Shown piece by piece: positions 7,660 to 16,476 of a DNA stretch of 64,000 bases. This DNA is from CAVQFB01 sp963711675 (GTDB lineage Bacteria; Acidobacteriota; Terriglobia; Terriglobales; Acidobacteriaceae): contig CAVQFB010000011.1 in NCBI GenBank assembly GCA_963711675.1, positions 186,001-250,000 of the forward strand. The letters are read 5' to 3'. The position numbers were made by a program, and so were the translations under genes. How positions within the stretch are numbered: position 1 is the stretch's first letter; each line of letters starts with the position of its first letter. The notes beneath the pieces are model-generated. The model saw only the letters and a list, made by a program, of their open reading frames with translations, had not been told where the DNA came from and did no database searches.

Positions 7660-7719
7660 TTGCAGATGCCTCCGCTCATCCTCATGGCTTTGCGACTACG
7701 GATGGCTCGGAATGACAAG
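7660..7719 (+). repeat. Dispersed repeat, copy A3
   Basis: GCAGATGCCTCCGCTCATCC through GGCTCGGAATGACAAG, directly after copy A2. The two copies fill most of the spacer between the XRE regulator promoter and the ABM gene. Confidence 0.65.
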
Positions 7720-7828
7720 AAATGCGCGGGTGAACGTAGACGAGCACCGGATCAGGAGGCTCTTGGGGCAGAGAAGACCAGGTTGCAATCCACGCCCATT
7801 CGACGACGAGGCCTTTTGCGCCTTGCCG

Positions 7829-8140
7829 CTACAGCTTGGGCGCGCTCAGCACCTCGTAGTGCGATACATTGGGCTCCCGCTCGAGCAGGAATTTCCTGTC
7901 TTCAGGATAGTAGACGGCCTTCTCGAAATCCGGGCCGGCGAAGGCCCGGATGGCGTCGTAGGAATCCCACAACGAGATCAGCAGGAACTCGGCGACGCCG
8001 TCGCGCACGCGGCGCAGCACCCAGACGCCGCAGTTCCCTTTCGTATTGGCATAATCGGGTAGACCGGTTTTCTGAAGGTACTCGAAGTAAGTGTCTTTAT
8101 CGGCTTCGCGGGTGATGCCTCGCCAGGTGCGCGCAATCAT
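7829..8140 (-). CDS. ABM-fold (antibiotic biosynthesis monooxygenase-like) protein
   Basis: A 103-residue protein beginning MIARTWRGITREADKDTYFE and continuing with WVLRRVRDGVAEFLLISLWD. This is the ferredoxin-like dimeric alpha/beta barrel pattern of ABM-domain proteins, whose members include small quinol oxygenases and haem-degrading enzymes. The substrate cannot be read from the sequence. It is monocistronic and flanked by repeat-filled spacers. The start ATG is 8140. Confidence 0.75.
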   Translation of the reverse strand: MIARTWRGITREADKDTYFEYLQKTGLPDYANTKGNCGVWVLRRVRDGVAEFLLISLWDSYDAIRAFAGPDFEKAVYYPEDRKFLLEREPNVSHYEVLSAPKL

Positions 8141-8311
8141 GGGAGCGGTCCCTCGCTCAAATAGATTTCCAGCCCTTTAACAATGATGAGAGAAACTGAA
8201 CGGGAGACTCGACGAATTTCCCGGACCAACCCGACTTAAGGGGAGTTGGCCAACGCAAGAAAGAAACGCCTCCTTTCGCGGAGGCGTTATCGAGTAAGTG
8301 TTTGCGACGAG

Positions 8312-8929
8312 CTACTGCCGGCGGCCGTTGTGCTTGTCGCGATAGATCTGTTTGGAAACGTGATTCTGCTGGCGGTTGATCTGCGCCTTTTCAGCCCCAG
8401 TCAACTTCCCACCATTCGCCTTGCGATCGGCGCTGATTTCATGATTGATCGCAGCGTCTTTCTTCTCAAGATTTGCGGTTTCGCCTGCGGTGAGTTGGCC
8501 GCTCCTTATGCCCTGAGCGATGCGATCCTGCTGGTTCTCTGCGCGCTTGCCGACTTCAGTCTTCGGGTTCGTGTTCTGAACGGCGGCGTTGTGCTTGTCC
8601 TTGTAGATCTGGTTGGAGAGCTGGTTCTGCTGCTGGTTGAGCGTGGCGCGATCGGACGCGGTCAGATGGCCGTTATCCAGCTTGCGCATGTCGTGCTCTT
8701 CCTGGTTGAGGTTTGACTCTTTCCGTTCCAGGTTGCGGGTTTCCCCGGCAGTCAGCTCGCCGCTCTGGACGCCATTGGCGATGCGGTCCTGCTGATTCTC
8801 TTTGCGCTGGTTAATCGTCGGTGGCTGGTTGCCCGGAGGCACGGGAGCCGGGGTCGGATTTTGCGCCGCCGCCGGCAATATGAGTGCGGCCAGAGTTGCG
8901 CTTAGTAAAGTGATCTTTGTGTGCTTCAT
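8312..8929 (-). CDS. Secreted protein with two tandem 70-residue repeats
   Basis: The start chosen is ATG 8929, with AGGAGA 5 nt upstream, giving 205 residues; the open frame begins earlier but without an RBS. Residues 1-22 form a signal peptide (MKHTKITLLSATLAALILPAAAQ). A Pro-rich linker follows, then two tandem copies of a charged helical unit of about 70 residues. Each begins ENQQDRIA and ends QIYKDKHN or QIYRDKHN, with GELTAGET or GQLTAGET inside. I do not recognise a named domain. The LTAGET/LTASD-type loops recall Ca-binding or helical-bundle linkers, but that is speculation. It is probably periplasmic. Confidence 0.8.
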   Translation of the reverse strand: MKHTKITLLSATLAALILPAAAQNPTPAPVPPGNQPPTINQRKENQQDRIANGVQSGELTAGETRNLERKESNLNQEEHDMRKLDNGHLTASDRATLNQQQNQLSNQIYKDKHNAAVQNTNPKTEVGKRAENQQDRIAQGIRSGQLTAGETANLEKKDAAINHEISADRKANGGKLTGAEKAQINRQQNHVSKQIYRDKHNGRRQ

Positions 8930-9123
8930 TGACTTCTCCTTGGTCCTGATGTTTCCCCGGCTGCAGCCCTGGGTGCTCAGTGGGGTTGAACCCAAGCAGG
9001 TGTGAGATGTTTCGGTCGGAGTAAAGATTTGTAACCACCCGGAGAACATCAAGTGGGAGAGTTACTTAGGCGTGTGGGGGACCGGAGATACAGCGAAATC
9101 CGGCGCGGGATAAGGGATTTACT

Positions 9124-9981
9124 CTACAAGCCAACTTCGATACGCGACCGGGGATCAAGGAGGTCGCGCAGCGCGTCGCCAATGAAGTTAAAGGACAACA
9201 CGGCGAGCATGACTGCGGCAGCGGGAAAAAGCACGAGATGAGGTGCGTCGAACAGGTGAGAACGCGCGTCGTTCAGCATGGAACCCCAGCTGGCGGTGGG
9301 GGGCGGGACACCAAGCCCGAGAAAACTCATGGTGGCTTCGGCGAGAATGGCGCCTGCCATGCCGATGGCAGCCTGCACGATGACGGGCTGAATGATGTTG
9401 GGAAGAATATGGTGGACGATGACGCGGCAGTCGCTGGCGCCGAGAGCGCGCGACGCTTCGACAAATTCGCGTTCACGGGTGGCGAGTACCTGAGCACGGA
9501 CCAGGCGTGCGTATCCGACCCAGCCGCCAAGAGACAGCGCCAGCACCAGGTTGAAGATCCCGGGCCCGCGAAAGGCAACGAACGCGATGGCGAGAAGAAT
9601 TCCGGGGAACGAGAGGAAGGCATTCATCACGACCACGTTGACGAAGCGATCTATGCGTCCGCCATAGTAGCCCGCTATGGAGCCAACCACCAAGCCGAGG
9701 AATAAAGAGGCGAGGACGACGCTGCTGCCGACGAACATCGAGATGCGCGCGCCGTAGATGAGGCGGGAGAGAATGTCGCGGCCAAGTTCATCGGTGCCGC
9801 ACCAGTGCGCGGAGGACGGCGGCTCGAGCCGATTGGGAAGGTCGATGTGAGCGGGATTTTGCGGGGCAATCCAGGGAGCGAAGAGAGCAAAGATGACGAA
9901 GATCGTGACCAGGGCAAGCCCGGTGGCCGCCAAGGGATTGTGGCGGGCGACGCGATGCAGCGAGATGGCGGCGGTGGACAT
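9124..9981 (-). CDS. dppC: Peptide/nickel-type ABC transporter permease (DppC family)
   Basis: A 285-residue inner-membrane permease. The N-terminal extension with one helix (about 20-40) and the motif HWCGTDELGRDILSRLIYGA are diagnostic of DppC/OppC proteins. The EAA loop (EASRALGASDCRVIVHHILPN, about 175-196) contacts the ATPase. It pairs with the DppB permease just upstream on the same strand, separated by 129 bp of heptamer repeats. No solute-binding protein or ATPase gene is in this stretch, so those subunits are encoded elsewhere. The substrate is unknown; short peptides are the family default. Confidence 0.93.
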   Translation of the reverse strand: MSTAAISLHRVARHNPLAATGLALVTIFVIFALFAPWIAPQNPAHIDLPNRLEPPSSAHWCGTDELGRDILSRLIYGARISMFVGSSVVLASLFLGLVVGSIAGYYGGRIDRFVNVVVMNAFLSFPGILLAIAFVAFRGPGIFNLVLALSLGGWVGYARLVRAQVLATREREFVEASRALGASDCRVIVHHILPNIIQPVIVQAAIGMAGAILAEATMSFLGLGVPPPTASWGSMLNDARSHLFDAPHLVLFPAAAVMLAVLSFNFIGDALRDLLDPRSRIEVGL

Positions 9982-9983
9982 TG

Positions 9984-10096
9984 TCTCAGGTCTCAGTTCT
10001 CAGTTCCCGGTTCTCAGTTCTCAGGTTCGCTGTCAGCTTTCAGCTCTCAGCCTCTAGCTCTTAGCCTCGGTTCTCGGTTCTCGGTTCTCTGTTCCC
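9984..10096. repeat. Degenerate 7-bp-period array H2
   Basis: About 16 consecutive heptamers alternate GTTCTCA/GTTCTCG-like and TTTCAGC/TCTTAGC-like units. They fill the spacer between dppB and dppC. Confidence 0.7.
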
Positions 10097-10110
10097 CGCG
10101 GCTTGCGGGC

Positions 10111-11028
10111 TCACTGCCTGATCCTCGGGTTGACTGCCGAGTACACCAGATCCGTCAGAAAATTTACAGCAACGTACGTCAGCCCGATCGCCAGCACGCA
10201 GCCCTGCACCAGGTAATAGTCGCGGTTCGAGATGGCCTGGATGGTCAGGCGCCCGATACCCGGCCAGGAAAAGATGGTCTCGGTAACAATTGCGCCTGCT
10301 AGTAAGGCTCCGAATTGCAAGCCCAGCACCGTGATGATGGGTATCAGCGCATTGCGCAGTGCATGCCCGTAGACCACCCTGTTTTCTGATAAGCCTTTGG
10401 CACGGGCGGTACGGATGTAGTCCTGGCCGAGTTCTTCGAGCATTGATGTACGCACCATCCGGGTGAGAATGGCGGCGAGTGCGCCGCCCATGGTGATCGC
10501 GGGCAGGACTAAATGGGCGAAAGTGCCAGAGCCGGAGACCGGCAGCCATCCCAGCTTGATGGCGAAGAGCAAAATCAAGATGGGACCGAGGGCGAAGTTG
10601 GGGAACGACAAACCGAAGAGGCTAATGACGCTGATGGCGCGGTCGTCCCACCGATTGCGGCGCTGCGCGGAACGGACTCCCGCGGGAAGCGAGAGAAAAA
10701 TCGCGACTACGAGAGCGGCGATCGTGAGCTGAAGGGTGTAGGGATAACGCTGCGCAATGAGGCGGCTGACCCCCTGATTGAATCGAAGCGAAGGCCCGAG
10801 GTCGCCGTGCAGAACGCCTTTCCAATAGTTCACGTATTGCTGCCCGAGAGGGGCATCGAGACCGTAGAGATGGCGCGTGGCCTGGATATCGGCTGCGGGA
10901 GCACCTTCTCCGAGCATTTGCTGGATGGGGTCGCCGGGGACAAGGTGGATCAGAAGGAAGACGAGCGAAACCACTAGCCAGATCACCGGCAGGGTGTAAA
11001 GCACGCGGGAGAGGAGGTAGCGGGGCAA
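10111..11028 (-). CDS. dppB: Peptide/nickel-type ABC transporter permease (DppB family)
   Basis: A 305-residue permease starting MPRYLLSRVLYTLPVIWLVV, with six helices and the DppB/OppB signature HLVPGDPIQQMLGEGAP (about 28-44). The EAA-like loop is DYIRTARAKGLSENRVVYGH (about 198-217) and the C-terminus VYSAVNPRIRQ is typical of the family. It forms the heterodimeric channel with DppC, whose gene follows. The pair is probably co-transcribed despite the repeat spacer. Confidence 0.93.
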   Translation of the reverse strand: MPRYLLSRVLYTLPVIWLVVSLVFLLIHLVPGDPIQQMLGEGAPAADIQATRHLYGLDAPLGQQYVNYWKGVLHGDLGPSLRFNQGVSRLIAQRYPYTLQLTIAALVVAIFLSLPAGVRSAQRRNRWDDRAISVISLFGLSFPNFALGPILILLFAIKLGWLPVSGSGTFAHLVLPAITMGGALAAILTRMVRTSMLEELGQDYIRTARAKGLSENRVVYGHALRNALIPIITVLGLQFGALLAGAIVTETIFSWPGIGRLTIQAISNRDYYLVQGCVLAIGLTYVAVNFLTDLVYSAVNPRIRQ

Positions 11029-11032
11029 AATT

Positions 11033-11078
11033 CGTTCTCGGTTCTCGGTTCTCAGTTCTCGGTTGTCAGTTCTCAGTC
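11033..11078. repeat. Degenerate 7-bp-period array H3
   Basis: GTTCTCG/GTTCTCA heptamers directly upstream of the dppB start and adjoining the paired-hairpin element B1. Confidence 0.65.
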
Positions 11079-11079
11079 A

Positions 11080-11140
11080 GGGGCTAAAGCCCCCTTTCTT
11101 AAGACGGCCCAAGCGGCACGCCTGAAGGCGTGCCCTCCCA
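11080..11140 (+). repeat. Paired-hairpin element B1
   Basis: First hairpin GGGGC-TAAA-GCCCC (11080-11093). Second hairpin GGCACGCC-TGAA-GGCGTGCC (11115-11134), followed by CTCCCA. The TAAA-loop plus TGAA-loop arrangement recurs near 18563, 46690, 50513 and 54985. Compensated arm differences show that structure is conserved. Confidence 0.8.
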
Positions 11141-11173
11141 TTCCCGCCTTTCCGAGTAAAGCCAATTCAAATT

Positions 11174-12544
11174 CTAGTCTGCCGATTGTTCCATCGCTGT
11201 TGGCTCCAGGTTTGCGATCTTCACCTTCGCGATGCGGTGCCCTTCCATCTCCTGCACGGTGTAGCGGCGTCCCTCGAAGTCGAACGAGTCGCCCTCGTGA
11301 GGAATGCGCTGCAACCGAGCCAGTACAAAGCCGGCCAGCGTTTCGAATCCGGCATCCCGAGAGAGTGGAATCTGGTACTGGCTGTCCAAATCGCGGATGT
11401 TGACGGCTCCCTCGATAACGAGCACGTTGCTGTCCTCGAGCGAGGGCTGTTCCGGCGGGATCAGGTCGAACTCGTCTTCAATTTCGCCGACCAGTTGCGC
11501 CAGCACATCTTCTACGGTGACGACACCCGCGGTCGAGCCATACTCGTCGACCACCACGGCCAGGTGACGCTTGCGTTCCTTGAATTCGGACAGCAGGTCG
11601 GTAAGCACCTTGGTTTCAGGCACGACCAGCACATTGCGCATGATCCGGCTGATACGCATCTTCGCGATGCGCTCAGAGACCGACTGATTCGCGTTCAAGG
11701 TTATGCGCAGGCGCATCCAGCGCATCAGGTCCTTAGAGTAAAGGACGCCGACGATGTGTTCGGGGCCACGCAATGGATCATAGATCGGGATACGAGAGTG
11801 TTGTTCTTCGACGATGCGCGAGAGGGCTTCGTCCAGGGTCAGGTCGCCGGGAAGCGCGAAGATGTCCGGCCGCGGAACCATGACCTCGCGCACGGTGATG
11901 TTGTCGAGTTCGAGCGCGTTGTGGAGCATCTCTTCCTGGAGAGGAGGAATCTGGCCGAACTGACGGCTGGCGGTGACGATGAGCTTGAGTTCGTCGGGCG
12001 AGTGCACGGCGCCGCGGCGGACTTCCCGCGAACCGAAGAGTCTCAGGACGAATCCTCCGGAGCGGCGCATAAAGAAAAGGAAGGGGCGCGCCACGGTGAG
12101 AAAGACATCCATGGGGGCCGCGACGGCGAGAGCGACACGTTCCGCCCGCTGCAGCGCCAAGGACTTCGGAACAAGTTCTCCCAGAATCACGTGGAGATAA
12201 GTAATCAGCGCGAAGGCGAGCACGATCGCCGCGGTGTGGGCATACACTCCCACGTGGGGAATTTCCCCGAGAACGCTCTTCATCACGTCGGCCATGCGGC
12301 TTTCGCCGACCCATCCCAGGGTTAGGCTGGTTACGGTGATGCCCAGTTGCACACCGTTTACGACCTCATCCAGGTTCTGGTGGAGTTTCAGGACGGTTCG
12401 CGCACCGATGCGGCGCGCGTCGATGAGCTGCTGGATGCGCGTGTCGCGCACGCTCACCAGAGCGAATTCGGCTGCGGCAAAGAAAGCGTTGGCGGCCACC
12501 AGGAGGAGAATCAGGAAAACCTGGAGCAGCACGAAGGCTACCAT
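11174..12544 (-). CDS. CNNM/CorC-family (HlyC-like) transporter-associated protein
   Basis: A 456-residue protein. A DUF21/CNNM membrane domain (about 1-190; VNGVQLGITVTSLTLGWVGE, GELVPKSLALQRAE) is followed by a CBS pair (about 205-325; VPRPDIFALPGD, HLAVVVDEYGSTAGVVTVED). A CorC_HlyC C-terminal domain (about 345-445; EGAVNIRDLDSQYQIPL) completes it. Family members bind Mg2+-ATP and act in Mg2+ or Co2+ efflux or regulation; the old hemolysin label is historical. It looks monocistronic. A second, differently built CBS/CorC protein is encoded at 33594-34856. Confidence 0.9.
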   Translation of the reverse strand: MVAFVLLQVFLILLLVAANAFFAAAEFALVSVRDTRIQQLIDARRIGARTVLKLHQNLDEVVNGVQLGITVTSLTLGWVGESRMADVMKSVLGEIPHVGVYAHTAAIVLAFALITYLHVILGELVPKSLALQRAERVALAVAAPMDVFLTVARPFLFFMRRSGGFVLRLFGSREVRRGAVHSPDELKLIVTASRQFGQIPPLQEEMLHNALELDNITVREVMVPRPDIFALPGDLTLDEALSRIVEEQHSRIPIYDPLRGPEHIVGVLYSKDLMRWMRLRITLNANQSVSERIAKMRISRIMRNVLVVPETKVLTDLLSEFKERKRHLAVVVDEYGSTAGVVTVEDVLAQLVGEIEDEFDLIPPEQPSLEDSNVLVIEGAVNIRDLDSQYQIPLSRDAGFETLAGFVLARLQRIPHEGDSFDFEGRRYTVQEMEGHRIAKVKIANLEPTAMEQSAD

Positions 12545-12865
12545 GGAAGGCTAATTCTAACATTCCAAAGGTAATAGGAAACGGAATCCGCGTTGCCAAG
12601 AGCCGCAGCTTGCACAGTCGAGGCGGCTTGCTCCATCCTTTAGTTGCAACGGTTTCCTGCTTTCTTTTGTCTGCCTGGACGGTCTAAATCAGGGAATGAG
12701 GGCCGAACCTGTGTGCCGTTACGAATTCCTGTAACGGCACGCAGTCTGGCCGAGGTCTCGCAAGTCTGGCCAGGTCATTTACGAATCAGGAACAAAATAG
12801 GAAAGACTTACGTAACAGCAAGCGGAAGGCATAAGGTCACCTTTTGTAAGGCGTAGGAGGCGGAT
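12545..12865. other. Intergenic region upstream of the HlyD/MacA-like gene
   Basis: A 321-bp divergent spacer with no supported gene; a 70-codon frame at 12644-12856 lacks an RBS and family similarity. It contains the palindrome at 12713-12740 and a direct repeat of AGTCTGGCC (around 12744 and 12763). Confidence 0.6.
12713..12740. promoter_or_regulatory. 10-bp inverted repeat, candidate operator
   Basis: GTGCCGTTAC (12713-12722), 8 nt, and GTAACGGCAC (12731-12740) form a perfect palindrome about 126 bp upstream of the HlyD/MacA-like start. There is no T-tract, so a regulator site is more likely than a terminator. The cognate regulator is unknown. Confidence 0.5.
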
Positions 12866-14080
12866 GTGAACGGCAACGGGAATGGAAAGAAGAAGCGGCG
12901 CAAACGGCTAATTTATGGCGGCATTATCGTTGTGGTGATTCTGTGTGCGGTTGGCGGTCTGATCGCGGCTACCAGCGGCGGCACCAAGATCGACCCCTCC
13001 AAGCTGGCGAAGGTGGAAAAAGGTGATCTTGCCAAGAGCGTCGTCGCTACGGGCAAGGTGACGCCCATTACAAAGGTGGAAGTGAAGTCGAAGGCAAGCG
13101 GCATCGTCAAGAAGCTCTTTGTGGAGGCGGGTGACAAAGTCAGGAAAGGACAGCTGCTGGCCCAGCTCGACAAAGATGAGATTCAAGCCCAGGTGGAGCA
13201 GTCACGGGCAGAGTTGCAGGCTGCGGAAGCCAGCCTGAAGGGTGCGGAAGCGGACTACGAGCGCGCCAAGGTGGACGCGGAAGGGCCAGATGTTCCTCTG
13301 CTGAAGCGTGCGTTCGATCGCGCTAATGGCATGGCGAAAGACGGAGTGGTCTCGGCGTCGGCTCTGGACGACGCCCAGAAGAACTACGAGATGGCGTTGA
13401 ACAAGCAGAACGTGGCCAAAGCGCAGCTTGTGGTTCTGCGGGCGAAAGTTGCGCAGTCGCAAGCGACCGTTGTCCAGGACCAAGCCCATCTGAAGCAGCT
13501 CGACGAGCAGTTGAGCTACACCGACATCGAGTCCCCGCTGGATGGAGTTGTTCTGTCGCGCGATGTGGAGATGGGAGATGCGGTCAGCTCGATTCTGGTG
13601 TTGGGCTCATCCGCAACGCTGGTCATGACTTTGGGCGACACGAGCGAAGTCTACGTAAAGGGCAAGGTGGATGAGAGCGACATCGGCAAGGTGTACCTGG
13701 GTCAGCCGGCAAGAATCAAGGTGGAGTCGTTCAAAGACAAGACATTCGTGGGGAAAGTGACGCGAATCTCTCCCATGGGCGTGGAGAAGGACAACGTCAC
13801 GACCTTTGAGGTGCGCGTTTCCATCAATAATCCGGGCGGCGAGCTGAAAGCAGAGATGACGGCGAACGCCGAGATCATCCTGGAAGAGCACAAGAACGTG
13901 CTGCAGATTCCTGAAGGCGCCATCATGTACGACAAGGACAAGAAGGCATCGGTCGAAATTCCGGATACCAAAGCCAAAGACGGGAAGAAGAAGATCGCAG
14001 TAAATATCGGGATATCCAACGGGGCCAAAACCGAATTGCTGAGCGGACTGAAGGAAGGCGATCAGGTGGTGCTGCAGTAA
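12866..14080 (+). CDS. Periplasmic adaptor (HlyD/MacA-like membrane fusion protein)
   Basis: A 404-residue protein. GTG 12866 has AGGAGG 5 nt upstream, whereas the overlapping ATG at 12864 runs straight into TGA. A basic N-terminus precedes a membrane anchor (about 15-37, LIYGGIIVVVILCAVGGLIAA). A lipoyl/barrel-sandwich domain (GIVKKLFVEAGDKVRKGQLLAQLDKDEIQ), a helical hairpin (about 105-205) and a beta-barrel region (VYVKGKVDESDIGKVYLGQPA) follow. These adaptors link inner-membrane pumps to outer-membrane channels. No MacB-type ATPase or RND pump follows, so this is an orphan adaptor in this window. Confidence 0.9.
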   Translation: MNGNGNGKKKRRKRLIYGGIIVVVILCAVGGLIAATSGGTKIDPSKLAKVEKGDLAKSVVATGKVTPITKVEVKSKASGIVKKLFVEAGDKVRKGQLLAQLDKDEIQAQVEQSRAELQAAEASLKGAEADYERAKVDAEGPDVPLLKRAFDRANGMAKDGVVSASALDDAQKNYEMALNKQNVAKAQLVVLRAKVAQSQATVVQDQAHLKQLDEQLSYTDIESPLDGVVLSRDVEMGDAVSSILVLGSSATLVMTLGDTSEVYVKGKVDESDIGKVYLGQPARIKVESFKDKTFVGKVTRISPMGVEKDNVTTFEVRVSINNPGGELKAEMTANAEIILEEHKNVLQIPEGAIMYDKDKKASVEIPDTKAKDGKKKIAVNIGISNGAKTELLSGLKEGDQVVLQ

Positions 14081-14311
14081 GCAAAGCTAAGTCCGGCGGG
14101 CGGCCGGCACTTGAAGAGGGGCACGAGTCGCGATCACCCAGATCAGCTACCGTGCCCCAGGTCTCATTCAATATGAATCTGCCACGACAGCTGCCGCGCC
14201 TGCTTCGCAACTCTGCGTGCGGTTCGTTGCGAGTTGAATTCCAGCCGGAGGGTGCTGCTGGGCCAGCGATCCTGGCGACAACCAATTCCAAGACAATCTG
14301 AGGAGGCCGTG

Positions 14312-15238
14312 ATGAAAGGGAAAAGTGTATGCGCGGTAGCATTGATTGCGATTGTCTGTGCGGCGGCTGCGCCGGCGACGGCCTCTGTGGTAGCGACATT
14401 CGACCGCAACTGCCAGGTCAGCGGGCCAGTGACCCTCGATGTTTATACGCATTCCGGCGATATTGTCGTGCGTAATGGTCCGGCGGGCCAGGTTTCGATC
14501 CACGGGAAGATCGGCGTGAGCCGCAACTGGCCTTTCGGTGGGGACAAGAGAACGCCCGAGGTCGAGGAACTGCAGAAGAATCCGCCTGTCCAGCAGAACG
14601 GCAACAGCATCCGGATTGATTACACCAATCTCCGCAATATCTGGATCGATTATGAAATTACCGTTCCGACTGAGACAGCTGTGCGGGCGCGCGCCGGTTC
14701 GGGCGACCTGACTCTCGAAGGCCTGCGGGGCAACATGGATCTGCAGAGTGGATCTGGCGATTTCACTTTGAGGAGCCTGATCGGCGAAGTCCATCTGGAT
14801 ACGTCCTCGGGCGACGTTCGCGCGGAGCAGATCGCGGGACCAGTGGAGGCGCGGGCGGGGAGTGGGAACATTCGAGTTGAGGAGAGCGGAGCGGGCGACA
14901 TCGATGTGCGCACGGGTTCGGGAAATATTGCGCTGCGCGGCGTGAATGGCGCGCTGCGGGCGGAGGCCGGAAGCGGAGATTTGAGGATCGAGGGCACCCA
15001 AACGGGAACGTGGGAGATACGCACCGGCTCCGGCGATGTTGAGTTGCGTCTCCCTTCCCAGGCGGCGTTCGACCTGGAACTGTCAACAAGCTCGGGGACT
15101 TTGACGGTGGACCAGCCAGTGATGACGACGGTACAAGGTCGAGTACAAGAGACCCGGCGTGAGATCTCGGGGAAAATCCGTGGCGGAGGCAAGCTGGTTA
15201 CGGTACATACCGGATCGGGCGACGTCCACATTTACTGA
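14312..15238 (+). CDS. Secreted DUF4097 (GSGD-repeat) protein 1
   Basis: The start is ATG 14312, with AGGAGG upstream (14301-14306), giving 308 residues. A signal peptide (KGKSVCAVALIAIVCAAAAPATAS) leads into the DUF4097 domain. From about residue 120 the chain repeats a unit of roughly 20 residues containing GSGD/GSGN (RAGSGDLTLEGLRGN, QSGSGDFTLRSLIGE, RTGSGNIALRGVNGA). This is the pattern of a right-handed beta solenoid. The family is widespread, exported and of unknown function. The next gene is a tandem paralogue 28 bp downstream. Confidence 0.88.
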   Translation: MKGKSVCAVALIAIVCAAAAPATASVVATFDRNCQVSGPVTLDVYTHSGDIVVRNGPAGQVSIHGKIGVSRNWPFGGDKRTPEVEELQKNPPVQQNGNSIRIDYTNLRNIWIDYEITVPTETAVRARAGSGDLTLEGLRGNMDLQSGSGDFTLRSLIGEVHLDTSSGDVRAEQIAGPVEARAGSGNIRVEESGAGDIDVRTGSGNIALRGVNGALRAEAGSGDLRIEGTQTGTWEIRTGSGDVELRLPSQAAFDLELSTSSGTLTVDQPVMTTVQGRVQETRREISGKIRGGGKLVTVHTGSGDVHIY

Positions 15239-15266
15239 CAGTATTTGCTAGGGATCGGAGAGGACC

Positions 15267-16253
15267 ATGAAAGCTTGGGGAATTGCGCTACGTTTCCGGT
15301 CGGCGTTGATGGTGCCGGCCATCGCGTGTTTGTTCACACTTCCCGCCGCAGCTTCGGCTGAAGGGACCTTCCAGCGCACGCTTCAGGTCACGGGCACGGT
15401 GAATCTGGACATCTCGACAGGATCGGGGAATGTCGAGGTGTATACGGGGAGTGCAAACACGGTCGGGATTGTCGGCTACATAAAAGTGACCAGCTGGTTT
15501 GACGGCAGCGCCGACGAGAAAGTTCGCCGGATCGAGTCCAATCCGCCGATTGAGCAGAACGGGAACACCATCCGCATCGGCCACATTGAAGACTCTGAAC
15601 TGCGGCGGAACATTTCGATCAGCTACAAGGTGAGCGTCCCGGCGCAAACCCAGTTGAAGTCACACACTGGGTCGGGAAATCAAAGTGTCGACGGCATCGC
15701 CGGGCCGGCGGAGGTCGGGTCGGGTTCGGGATCGCTGAAGGTTTCCAATGTCGGCGGCATGGTACGCGCTGATACCGGGTCGGGAAACATCGATATCGAC
15801 CACATCAAGGGCAATGTGCATGCGAAGGCGGGGAGCGGTTCGATCCATGCCACCGACGTGAGCGGCGGGTTCGATGCCGACACGGGCAGCGGGCACATAT
15901 CTCTCGAACAATCAGCGCCGGGAGCAGTGAACGTTGAGACCGGTTCAGGCGGCATGGAACTTCACGGCCTGCGCGGCTCTCTCGAAGCGAAGGCCGGCAG
16001 CGGCACCATCACCGCCGACGGTGACCCGCAAGGAGCCTGGACGGTTCGCACCGGCTCAGGCAGCATCCGCCTGCGGCTTCCGCAAAATGCCTCGTTTGAT
16101 CTGGCCGCGCACACCAGTTCGGGGTCGATCTCGGTGGATCAGCCAGTTACAGTGCAGGGATCGATCGGGCGCAAGGAGGTCCACGGCAAGGTGCGCGGCG
16201 GTGGCGTGCCAGTGGACGTGGAGACCGGGTCGGGCAGCATCGACATTCAGTAG
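15267..16253 (+). CDS. Secreted DUF4097 (GSGD-repeat) protein 2
   Basis: A 328-residue paralogue of the preceding gene. GGAGAGG lies just before ATG 15267. The signal peptide ends near PAAASAEG. The same GSG-rich beta-strand repeats follow (STGSGNVEVYTGSAN, GSGSLKVSNVGG, KAGSGSIHATDVSGG), ending DVETGSGSIDIQ. Both proteins share the order of a leading strand domain, an EQNGN/QQNGN-containing segment and a solenoid, so they arose by tandem duplication. They are probably co-transcribed. Confidence 0.88.
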   Translation: MKAWGIALRFRSALMVPAIACLFTLPAAASAEGTFQRTLQVTGTVNLDISTGSGNVEVYTGSANTVGIVGYIKVTSWFDGSADEKVRRIESNPPIEQNGNTIRIGHIEDSELRRNISISYKVSVPAQTQLKSHTGSGNQSVDGIAGPAEVGSGSGSLKVSNVGGMVRADTGSGNIDIDHIKGNVHAKAGSGSIHATDVSGGFDADTGSGHISLEQSAPGAVNVETGSGGMELHGLRGSLEAKAGSGTITADGDPQGAWTVRTGSGSIRLRLPQNASFDLAAHTSSGSISVDQPVTVQGSIGRKEVHGKVRGGGVPVDVETGSGSIDIQ

Positions 16254-16476
16254 CAAACAAGAATCTCGAACTTTTCACGGATATCCACAGACACCGACAG
16301 GGGTACCGTCGCATCTTAAGGCGACTACAGCCTTAAAGGGATGTAGCGCGCTGTCAAGCAAGGACTAGAATGGTAGTAGCGTTACGGGGCACGCCTGAAA
16401 TGTGTCAGGTGAATCCGTCGCGTATCACCGTGATCCTTAGTGGTCCGCGTAACCCCGGAACCGACAAGGCAAACAT

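Noticed and set aside
12644..12856. 70-codon open frame before the HlyD/MacA-like gene
   Set aside because: No RBS, no family similarity, and it spans the palindrome that is more likely regulatory.
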